A stretch of DNA of 33,479 nt from positions 1 to 33,479 of the forward strand of contig JAJXUP010000008.1 in the NCBI GenBank assembly GCA_021782795.1, given 5' to 3'. A program made the translations under genes and the position numbers. Shown one piece after another: positions 10,259-17,980 of this stretch. The notes beneath the pieces were generated by a model. That model was not told where the DNA came from. It searched no databases and saw only the letters and a program-made list of their open reading frames with translations. How positions within the stretch are numbered: position 1 is the first letter of the stretch; the number at the start of each line of letters is the position of its first letter. The stretch is from Pseudomonadota bacterium (GTDB taxonomy: Bacteria; Pseudomonadota; Gammaproteobacteria; Burkholderiales; Sulfuriferulaceae).

Positions 10259-10304
10259 ATTCAGCTATACTTCATATTCACCAATCAATTCATTATTCAA
10301 TTCA
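10259..10304 (+). repeat. Five direct ATTCA repeats over candidate HipA promoter
   Basis: ATTCA at 10259, 10276, 10288, 10295 and 10300, flanking TATACT (10266-10271). Confidence 0.55.
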
Positions 10305-10308
10305 CCCC

Positions 10309-11652
10309 ATGTCACCGCACGCTGAAGCCATACGGAAGCGATTATCCATTGGGCCGATGTCTGCAAGGCAACTCGTTGAAAGTATTTCTGTAAGCCAGCC
10401 AACCATCTCCCGTGCATTGGCCGAACTTGGCGATCAGATCATACAGACCGGCTCTGCGCAATCAATTCAATACACGCTGCGCGATCCCATGCGCGGATTG
10501 CCAGATATCCCGATTTATCGGGTCAATGCAGAAGGCCGCATCAAGAAACTGGGAACGCTGATCCCGGTGCGGCAAGACGGGTTCGTCATGCGCCAGGAGG
10601 ACGGTCTAAACTTGTACAGTGACGGCCTGCCATGGTGGTTGTTCGACATGCGCCCCCAAGGATATCTCGGGCGGGCGTACGCAGCCCGCCATGGTGCTGA
10701 ACTTGGACTACCGGAGCGGATCACCGACTGGAGCGATTCCCACGCCTTGCGAGCACTACTTGCGCATGGACATGATGTGGTAGGAAATCTCCTGTTAGGC
10801 GATATTGCGCGGGATCGATTCCTTGCTGCACCTGTGTCTGACCCCATCAAAGAGGAACAGAAGGCCGAAGAGTATGCCCGGTTGGCGCTGGAAGCTGCCC
10901 GCGGTGAGCTAACAGGATCGTCAGCCGGGGGAGAACAGCCGAAGTTCACTGCCTATGCCCTGACGTCCGATGAGGCCCGGCACGTTATCGTGAAGTTCAG
11001 CGAGTTGGAGGAAAGCCCCGTCAGCGAACGCTGGCGCGATTTGCTGCTGGCCGAACATTTAGCGCTGGACACATTGCGAGAAGCCGGTATCCCCGCCGCC
11101 AGGACGCGGATATTGGACCACAATGGTCAGCGCTTTCTGGAGGTCGAGCGCTTTGATCGCATCAACGAACTGGGCCGACGTGCGCTTATTTCCCTGGCCG
11201 CGATGGATGCTGAATTCGCAGGAACCGGAAAAGGGGTCTGGCCAATCATTGCGCACCAACTTGCTGCCACCGGCCACATCCACTCGGAAGCCGCGGACAG
11301 TGCAGCCATCCTGTGGGCCTTTGGCACACTGATCGGCAACTCCGATATGCACAACGGCAACCTGTCATTTGTTTCCGAGCATGGTCGGCCTTACGACATT
11401 GCACCAGCCTACGACATGACGCCAATGGCCTTTGCACCTCGTAGTGGCGGCGGAATACCTGACAGCCTCCCTGAGGCGACGATTCACGCCAGTGTGGCCA
11501 ATGAAACCTGGAGGCGCGCACAAGAACTGGCGCGCACGCTCCTCGCCCGGATCAGGGTCACAACAGGATTTAGCCAGCGATTTGGGTCATGCATCGTCGC
11601 GATGGAACAACACATCGAGACGGCCAGTCGCAAGATCGGACGACTGGAGTGA
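10309..11652 (+). CDS. yjjJ: HipA-family Ser/Thr kinase with fused N-terminal winged HTH (YjjJ-like)
   Basis: N-terminal MSARQLVESISVSQPTISRALAELG HTH. Gly-rich loop SSAGGEQPKFTAY, catalytic GNSDMHNGNLSF, YDIAPAYDMTPM. Confidence 0.85.
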   Translation: MSPHAEAIRKRLSIGPMSARQLVESISVSQPTISRALAELGDQIIQTGSAQSIQYTLRDPMRGLPDIPIYRVNAEGRIKKLGTLIPVRQDGFVMRQEDGLNLYSDGLPWWLFDMRPQGYLGRAYAARHGAELGLPERITDWSDSHALRALLAHGHDVVGNLLLGDIARDRFLAAPVSDPIKEEQKAEEYARLALEAARGELTGSSAGGEQPKFTAYALTSDEARHVIVKFSELEESPVSERWRDLLLAEHLALDTLREAGIPAARTRILDHNGQRFLEVERFDRINELGRRALISLAAMDAEFAGTGKGVWPIIAHQLAATGHIHSEAADSAAILWAFGTLIGNSDMHNGNLSFVSEHGRPYDIAPAYDMTPMAFAPRSGGGIPDSLPEATIHASVANETWRRAQELARTLLARIRVTTGFSQRFGSCIVAMEQHIETASRKIGRLE

Positions 11653-11769
11653 GTCTGGCGCAAACCACATCGGAACCGGGTGGCTGACCGACTCTACACG
11701 CTGCCCGGGGGCGGCCATGGCTGGGAAGCATTGGGGGTGGTCAAGGTTCTGGCAGGTTTGCGGTGCGGT

Positions 11770-12264
11770 TCACCTCCCGGGCAGATTGCCTGCAGCATCC
11801 GGGAAACACAGCGCGTGGCATACGGCCTCCAGCATGGGCACCAGCTCCATTGCACGTAACACATGCTGCCGTAACGTCGCCATGTCTTCCGTATATTCAT
11901 GCACCAGCAGATTGCGTAGGCTGCGCGCTTCGATCCAATCGGCGACGCTCGGTAGCACACCAAGTTTTTCGGCACGATTGAGATTATCCAGCACCGTACC
12001 GACAGGTTCCAGATGCACATTCAGCCAGACGGGTAACAGTTTGTCCCCCAGCGTATCCTGCAAACGCGAAAAACGGCTCACAAACGCGTCCAGACGCTCA
12101 GTCAGCGCTGCGTTCTGGTCAACAGCATCCAGCCAGCCGAACTCGGGATCGGCTCGGCTCAACCCGTGCGCCGAATACAGCAGATACTGACGTTCCCTGG
12201 CGGCAACCTGCCGCAAATGCGCCAGTCTTGCCAGTTGTGCCAGATATGCTGCGCTGTCGCTCAC
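11770..12264 (-). CDS. HEPN-domain protein (HepT/HI0074-like), partner of adjacent nucleotidyltransferase
   Basis: Intact RX4HXY motif (RNLLVHEY). ATGA overlap with the upstream MNT ORF. Confidence 0.8.
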   Translation of the reverse strand: MSDSAAYLAQLARLAHLRQVAARERQYLLYSAHGLSRADPEFGWLDAVDQNAALTERLDAFVSRFSRLQDTLGDKLLPVWLNVHLEPVGTVLDNLNRAEKLGVLPSVADWIEARSLRNLLVHEYTEDMATLRQHVLRAMELVPMLEAVCHALCFPDAAGNLPGR

Positions 12265-12560
12265 AGGCGCACTCCGGTGGCAAGGGCATGCCGATGGATC
12301 GGCTCCAGTACAGTCAATGGATCGATGACCAGCACATCGAATTTTTGCATGCCCAGTTTTTGTTGCAGCAATGCGTTGTATCGGGCGGACAGGCGGCCTT
12401 TGTCCGCAACGGGTGCATCGAGCTGGATCAACACATCGATATCACCACCTTTGGCAGCATCATCGAGGCGGGAACCAAACAGCACAACCTCAGCCTGCGG
12501 GCCGAACACCTGCCCGGCAAGACGGGTCAGGACGGATTGATAATCAGGTGGCAGACGCAT
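12261..12560 (-). CDS. Minimal nucleotidyltransferase (MntA-like)
   Basis: VVLFGSRLDDAAKGGDIDVLI (GSX9DXD), third acidic site in KFDVLVID. Start at MRLPPDYQ. Confidence 0.85.
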   Translation of the reverse strand: MRLPPDYQSVLTRLAGQVFGPQAEVVLFGSRLDDAAKGGDIDVLIQLDAPVADKGRLSARYNALLQQKLGMQKFDVLVIDPLTVLEPIHRHALATGVRL

Positions 12561-12811
12561 TATGCTCACTTTTGCGAAGCAAATCCCACACCGCGGCGTT
12601 GGCAGAGGCAACGCGACCATCCCTGTATCATGGTGACCGTGCGACGAAATGTCAACACGACCCGGATGATGCCTTGCCCGTGGCCACGAGGCACACCACG
12701 AAACGAACATCCCGCGTAACGCGCCAGGCTTCTGTCTCGTGGACGGGACTCGCCTCTGCTACACGCGCCGCCCAACTGACGCCACACATACGCCCGGGAC
12801 TGCTGCGCAGG

Positions 12812-14125
12812 CTATTTTGCCTCGGGCGGTGCCATGCGCTGCACATAGCGAAACACGAGGCCACGCCCTTGCGGGTTGTCCATCAGCGAGACCTGCCCAC
12901 CCAGACGTGCCGCCGCTTCGCGCACGATCGCCAGACCCAGCCCGCTGCCGGGCACATCCGTGTTTTCCACACGGTGAAACGGGTTGAACACCTGTTCGCG
13001 TTCGGCGGGCGGAATGCCCGGGCCGTTGTCAGCCACGTCAATCACCGCATCATCACCCAGCCGTTGCAGCCGCAGGGTAACCGTGCCTCCTTCGGGCGTG
13101 TATTTCAGCGCATTGTCCAGCGCATTGAACACAATCAGCCGCACGCTCTGCGTATCAGCCAGAATTTCCGGCGGTGCCAGATCTTCGAGGCCGAGATCGA
13201 TGTGCCGGGCTTCGGCCACGGGCAGCAACTCGGCCACGATTTCCCGCGCCAGTGCAGACAGTTGCACCCGCTGCTTTTTTTCTTCTCCGGCCTGGAGCCT
13301 GGCCAGATCGAGCAGTTGCGCCGTCAGTACCTGGGCACGCTCGATTCCCGCCCGCAGCGGTACCAGCCGTTCCTGCACCGCTTCCATGTCGTGCGCCCGC
13401 GCAAGATTCTGTGCCTGAAACGACAGTGCCGCCAGCGGCGTGCGCAATTCGTGCGAAGCATCGGCGACGAAGCGTCGCTGTTCGGCGACCAGGATATTGG
13501 CACGGCCCAGCAGGCGGTTGATCGCCTGCACGAATGGCACGATTTCTGCGGGCAGTTCCTGCACGGGCAACGGCGACAGCTGGTTGGCCAGCTGATTGTC
13601 CAGTTGATCGGACAGGTGCTTTACCGGTTTGAGTTCGCTGCGGACGATCTGCACGATCAGCCCCGCAAGAATCGGCAACAGGATCAACAGGGGGATCAAG
13701 GTGCGCAAGGCGCTGTTCATTGCAATTTCGTCGCGGCTTTCGGTAGACTGGAACACCGCGATGCGGTTGCCGGCAGCCGCTTCCCGCACGTACACCCGCT
13801 GCACACCAACGTCCTCTCCACCATTCAGCGTATGAAAACCCGGAGCCAACCCGTGCGGCATCCAGACAGGCTTCGGCTCCTGCGGCAGATGGATCACCCG
13901 GATCAACGAATCCTCATCGTCACTTCCGTTGTCGGCCGCAGACAGACGCGCGTTTCCGTGCCGGTATGCGCCATTCAGTATGGCCACCTGGCGCAAAGCG
14001 TCATCCTGGAATTCTTCGGCCTCGCCATAGGAAAAATAAAACGATACTGCCGTTGCCACAATGCCCGCCACCAGAATGGCCAAGGCCAGCGAGCGCGTCA
14101 GATGGCTTTGAATAGAACGTTTCAT
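12812..14125 (-). CDS. Sensor histidine kinase (QseC-like)
   Basis: H-box DASHELRTPLAAL, N-box NALDNALKYTPEGG, DNGPGIP, GSGLGLAIVREAA. N-terminal TM segment. Confidence 0.9.
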   Translation of the reverse strand: MKRSIQSHLTRSLALAILVAGIVATAVSFYFSYGEAEEFQDDALRQVAILNGAYRHGNARLSAADNGSDDEDSLIRVIHLPQEPKPVWMPHGLAPGFHTLNGGEDVGVQRVYVREAAAGNRIAVFQSTESRDEIAMNSALRTLIPLLILLPILAGLIVQIVRSELKPVKHLSDQLDNQLANQLSPLPVQELPAEIVPFVQAINRLLGRANILVAEQRRFVADASHELRTPLAALSFQAQNLARAHDMEAVQERLVPLRAGIERAQVLTAQLLDLARLQAGEEKKQRVQLSALAREIVAELLPVAEARHIDLGLEDLAPPEILADTQSVRLIVFNALDNALKYTPEGGTVTLRLQRLGDDAVIDVADNGPGIPPAEREQVFNPFHRVENTDVPGSGLGLAIVREAAARLGGQVSLMDNPQGRGLVFRYVQRMAPPEAK

Positions 14126-14281
14126 GCAGCCCCACCCTTGTATCGTTGTTTGACATTTTCCCTGGCCCGGGCCGGATGAGGCTGTCAGAACCCAGTTCAC
14201 CGTTGCGGCCAGGCGCAGCGTCCGGTGATCAGGCCGAAGCGGTCGATGACGTGACAGACGTTGCCACCGCGCCCGCCGCCA

Positions 14282-14947
14282 TCAGGTACGCGGCTTGTCG
14301 ACCAGCCAGCCCGCCCCGCGTATATTCTTGATGACATCGCCGCCCAGTTTCTTGCGGATGCTGTGTATCAGAAAATCGACCACATTGCTTTCGACTTCTT
14401 CATTCCACCCATAAATCCGTTCTTCCAGCGCCGTGCGGCTGAAGATCGTGCCCGGCGCAAGCAGCAGGGTGTGCAATAACGCAAACTCGCGCGCGGACAG
14501 CGTCACGGTCACGTCGCCATGATGCGCTTCGTGCGAGGCCGGGTCCAGGCTCACGGTGCCATTGGTAAGCCACGGCGCAGCCCGGCCGCCGTGACGCCGG
14601 ACGACCGCCCGCAACCGGGCAATGAGTTCGTTCAGGTCAAACGGCTTGATCATGTAATCATCGGCACCCAGATCCAGCCCCTTGATCCGGTCCTGGATAC
14701 TGTCGCGTGCGGTGATGATGATGACCGGGAGGTCATTGCCAGCCTGTCTCAGGCGATGCAGCAATTCAAATCCGTCGCGACGCGGCAGGCCAAGATCCAG
14801 CAGCATGGCCTGATATTCGCCGGTCTCGATCACCTGCGCAGCGGTGACGCCATCCTTGACCCAGTCGACCGCACAGGCAGAATCCCGGAGAAACAGCGAC
14901 ACTGCCTCGCCAATCATGGCGTCGTCTTCAACCAGCAGGATACGCAC
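14282..14947 (-). CDS. OmpR-family response regulator (QseB-like)
   Basis: RILLVEDDAMIGEAV, MLLDLGLPRRDG, DDYMIKPFDLNELIARLRA; winged-helix C-terminus. GTG start at 14947 with GAGGAT upstream. Confidence 0.88.
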   Translation of the reverse strand: MRILLVEDDAMIGEAVSLFLRDSACAVDWVKDGVTAAQVIETGEYQAMLLDLGLPRRDGFELLHRLRQAGNDLPVIIITARDSIQDRIKGLDLGADDYMIKPFDLNELIARLRAVVRRHGGRAAPWLTNGTVSLDPASHEAHHGDVTVTLSAREFALLHTLLLAPGTIFSRTALEERIYGWNEEVESNVVDFLIHSIRKKLGGDVIKNIRGAGWLVDKPRT

Positions 14948-15028
14948 GTCAGAGAATCCTCCGCATAAAAAAGACCGTTCCGGAGGTGATATTCCGGTAA
15001 CGGTCGGGGTCATGCTGCCGGGTTCACA

Positions 15029-15337
15029 TCAATCCGAATCGGGGCCTTCGGTGCTGTTTTCCAGGACCGCGCCGGTTTTGGCATCCACGCCGACTTCTCT
15101 GGTGGCCGATCCGTTCCGGATATCGAACGAGTAGCGCAACCCGCTACCGCCGCTCTCTTTCTCCAGCTCTTCATCCACGATCTTGCCAGGGCTGGCCTTG
15201 AGCGCAATTTCGCGGGCCTGCTGGATGCTGATTTTTGCGTCACCCTGAAATTGCTCGCCCGAATACGCCATGGCTGCCGAAGCGCCTGTCGCCAGCACGC
15301 ACACCAGACCCAGAGCAATCACCTTCCGTTGTTTCAT
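15029..15337 (-). CDS. PepSY domain-containing secreted protein
   Basis: Signal peptide MKQRKVIALGLVCVLATGASAAMA, then ISIQQAREIALKASPGKIVDEELEKE...GVDAKTGAVL. Confidence 0.85.
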   Translation of the reverse strand: MKQRKVIALGLVCVLATGASAAMAYSGEQFQGDAKISIQQAREIALKASPGKIVDEELEKESGGSGLRYSFDIRNGSATREVGVDAKTGAVLENSTEGPDSD

Positions 15338-15674
15338 GTTCGACTCCTTCATGTGAGGTTCAGACGGGCCGGAACATTTCCGACCTGACGAACACAGCAT
15401 AACGAAGCAGAATTAGGTGCCGATGAGGCAATGTGCAGTTGCTCTGGTTCCGGATTCCTGCAGTATAACGGTTCGGGCGAATGATGGCCGCCCGGCTCAG
15501 GCCCGAATTGAACAGGACCGGTCTTTGCACCGGCCTGAACATGTTTTCCGGAACGTTATCTGCGATCGATGCCGGATCATGCGAAGCAGAAACGAAGCTG
15601 CCAGAACGGCATGCCGATCTGGCCAAAGCCGCAGCAATCACGGGACTGCCGATCCTGGACGCACACCGACTGCG

Positions 15675-16490
15675 CTATTTATCCTGCCATTTGACCACAT
15701 GCACCGGATTCAGGCTGCGGCCGAGGAAACGCTCGCCGATGGTCTGGAATTTTACCGGCACATCGGTCACGTAATACTCGTAACGCGATGGGGTGCTGCC
15801 GGGGTTGAGCAGGCTGCGCTCGGCGAGCAGCGCGGCGGTCAGGTTGGCCATGGCTTCAGCCGAATCGACCAGGCGCACGTCCTCGCCCACCACCTGGCGC
15901 AACAACGGCTTGATCAGCGGATAATGCGTGCAGCCGAGCACCAGCGTGTCCACGTGCTCGGCCATCACCGGCCGCAGGTATTCTTCCGCAGTAAGCCGGG
16001 TGACTTCATGGTCCAGCCAGCCTTCTTCCACCAGCGGCACAAACAGCGGGCACGCCTGCGAATAGATGCGCGCCTCGCGCTGCTGTGCATGGATGGCGCG
16101 CGCGTAGGCATTGCTGTTGACCGTGGTCGGCGTGCCGATCACACCGATCCGCCCGCCCGGGCTGGCCTGCGCCGCGGCCCAGGCTCCCGCCTCGATCACA
16201 TCGAGTACCGGCACCGGGGACATGTCACGGACCGTCTGCGCCGCCACGGCGGCCATGGTATTGCAGGCGATGATCAGCGTCTTGACGTTTTTTTCCAGCA
16301 GGAACTGTGCGATCTGTGTCGTGTAGTGGGCGATGGTCTCCACCGACTTCACGCCGTAAGGCACGCGCGCGGTATCGCCGAAATAGACGATATGCTCGAA
16401 CGGCAGGCGTTCCATCAGCGCCCGCACCACGGTCAGCCCACCGATGCCGGAATCGAACACGCCTATGGGCTGCGAAGGGTCGATCTGCAT
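15675..16490 (-). CDS. murI: Glutamate racemase
   Basis: IGVFDSGIGGLTVVRAL, IACNTMAAVA, LVLGCTHYPLI. Confidence 0.95.
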   Translation of the reverse strand: MQIDPSQPIGVFDSGIGGLTVVRALMERLPFEHIVYFGDTARVPYGVKSVETIAHYTTQIAQFLLEKNVKTLIIACNTMAAVAAQTVRDMSPVPVLDVIEAGAWAAAQASPGGRIGVIGTPTTVNSNAYARAIHAQQREARIYSQACPLFVPLVEEGWLDHEVTRLTAEEYLRPVMAEHVDTLVLGCTHYPLIKPLLRQVVGEDVRLVDSAEAMANLTAALLAERSLLNPGSTPSRYEYYVTDVPVKFQTIGERFLGRSLNPVHVVKWQDK

Positions 16491-16582
16491 GACAACACCC
16501 GAATCAAATGCCCCATGCTAGCACAGGCGGCCCCCGCTCCGCACGCCCCCCGCTGCGCAGCCGGCGCGGAAGGTCCACCGGC

Positions 16583-17065
16583 TCAGGGCGAAACCGCTGT
16601 CGGCAACCCGCCCTGCCGCTCAAGCCAGGCGACCACACCGTCCAGAATTGCCAGCAAAGACCGCGCTGCCTCGATAGCCCGGTTCAATATCGCAGCCTGC
16701 ACGGCAGGATCATCAGGATAATCTTGCGCGAATGCATTGCGCAATTCGCGCAGGCGGATCCACTCGTCGGCCGAGGCGATGACGCCAATTTTTTCCAGGC
16801 GGGCCAGTTTATCCAGAAAAGCCGACAGATCGCCAGGTTCCTGCGCCCGATCCAGCACGGCAGGAAACAGGCTTTGCCCCATGACATCCAGCAAACGGGC
16901 AAACCGTCCAGTGAACTGATCCAGCACCGCCAGATCCATGTCGCTCAGACCGGCCAACCGTTGGGCATCGAACGGAACACTGACAGACAGCTGTTGCATC
17001 GCCCACCGCAATCGGTCTGCGTGGCGACGGCACACTGCAAGTATCGGCTCCAGAACCTGCGTCAT
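16583..17065 (-). CDS. HEPN-domain protein (HepT/HI0074-like) with degenerate catalytic motif
   Basis: Aligns along its length with the 11770-12264 HEPN protein. Motif reads RNAFAQDY (H to Q). ATGA overlap with MNT. Confidence 0.8.
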   Translation of the reverse strand: MTQVLEPILAVCRRHADRLRWAMQQLSVSVPFDAQRLAGLSDMDLAVLDQFTGRFARLLDVMGQSLFPAVLDRAQEPGDLSAFLDKLARLEKIGVIASADEWIRLRELRNAFAQDYPDDPAVQAAILNRAIEAARSLLAILDGVVAWLERQGGLPTAVSP

Positions 17066-17370
17066 GTGAGTTCCACCCCGGTGCTGCGCGCAAGGCGCCA
17101 GATCGGCACATCCGCAGTGGACTGGGCGCGACGCACGGCCATATCGATCTTGCGTTCACCCAGTTGTCTGTGCAGGCGGGCCAGCACACCGAGCCTGGCT
17201 TCCACGACCTGTTCCGCATCGCTGATTGCCGACTCCACGTACAGGTCGATGTCCCCTCCGCGCGCGGTATCATCGACGCGGGAACCGAACAGCCAGACCC
17301 GGCTGTCGCTGCCGAACGCCTGCCGCACGGCAGACACGATTTCCGTCCGCTGTTGTTCGCTCAAACGCAT
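17062..17370 (-). CDS. Minimal nucleotidyltransferase (MntA-like)
   Basis: VWLFGSRVDDTARGGDIDLYV (GSX9DXD), ERKIDMAV. Alternative ATG at 17391. Confidence 0.85.
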   Translation of the reverse strand: MRLSEQQRTEIVSAVRQAFGSDSRVWLFGSRVDDTARGGDIDLYVESAISDAEQVVEARLGVLARLHRQLGERKIDMAVRRAQSTADVPIWRLARSTGVELT

Positions 17371-17410
17371 CTCCGCTCCGCCGGTTGACACCGAATGCCG
17401 GTACCGGACA

Positions 17411-17419
17411 TGCTATCAT
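17411..17419 (+). promoter_or_regulatory. Candidate extended -10 promoter for tsaE-amiC-mutL
   Basis: TGCTATCAT ~64 nt upstream of the TsaE start. Confidence 0.4.
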
Positions 17420-17482
17420 GGGACATTGAGCCGTTCCAACACGCAGCACACAAGATGCCGTGTGTTCGATTGCCTCGGACTG

Positions 17483-17980
17483 ATGCCCATGCCCCAACCC
17501 TCATCTCCCCGATCATCCACCGCACTACAGCGCCATCTCGCCAGCGAGACCGACACGCTGCGCCTGGGCGCCCAGCTTGCGCGGGCGTTGCGTCCGGGCC
17601 TGATGGTGTACCTCAGCGGCGACCTCGGCGCAGGCAAGACCACGCTGGTGCGCGGACTGCTGCGCGAGATGGGCTGGAGCGGCCCGGTCAAGAGTCCGAC
17701 CTACGCCCTGGTCGAGATATACAGTTTGTTTAACTTCGACTTATACCACTTTGATTTATATCGCTTCAATAATGCGCTAGAATGGGAGGACAGCGGGTTT
17801 GGAGAATACTGCCATTCCGGCAGCGTGTGCCTGGTCGAATGGCCGGAAAAGGCGGCCGGTGTGCTGCCCGATGCGGATCTGCGCATCGATCTCCAGCCCC
17901 GAGACGACACGCGCGACGCGCAGATTCTCGCCCTGACCGCCAGAGGTGAAGCATGCTTGCACGAATTGCCCGATTTCTGA
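17483..17980 (+). CDS. tsaE: tRNA threonylcarbamoyladenosine biosynthesis ATPase TsaE
   Basis: LSGDLGAGKTTLVRGLLREMGW, VKSPTYALVEIY, VCLVEWPEKA. Confidence 0.92.
   Translation: MPMPQPSSPRSSTALQRHLASETDTLRLGAQLARALRPGLMVYLSGDLGAGKTTLVRGLLREMGWSGPVKSPTYALVEIYSLFNFDLYHFDLYRFNNALEWEDSGFGEYCHSGSVCLVEWPEKAAGVLPDADLRIDLQPRDDTRDAQILALTARGEACLHELPDF

Noticed and set aside
12371-14179. 602-aa plus-strand ORF antisense to the histidine kinase
   Set aside because: Arg/Gln/His-rich composition typical of spurious antisense ORFs; the minus strand has complete kinase motifs.
15417-16721. 434-aa plus-strand ORF antisense to MurI
   Set aside because: Spurious; MurI motifs are complete on the other strand.
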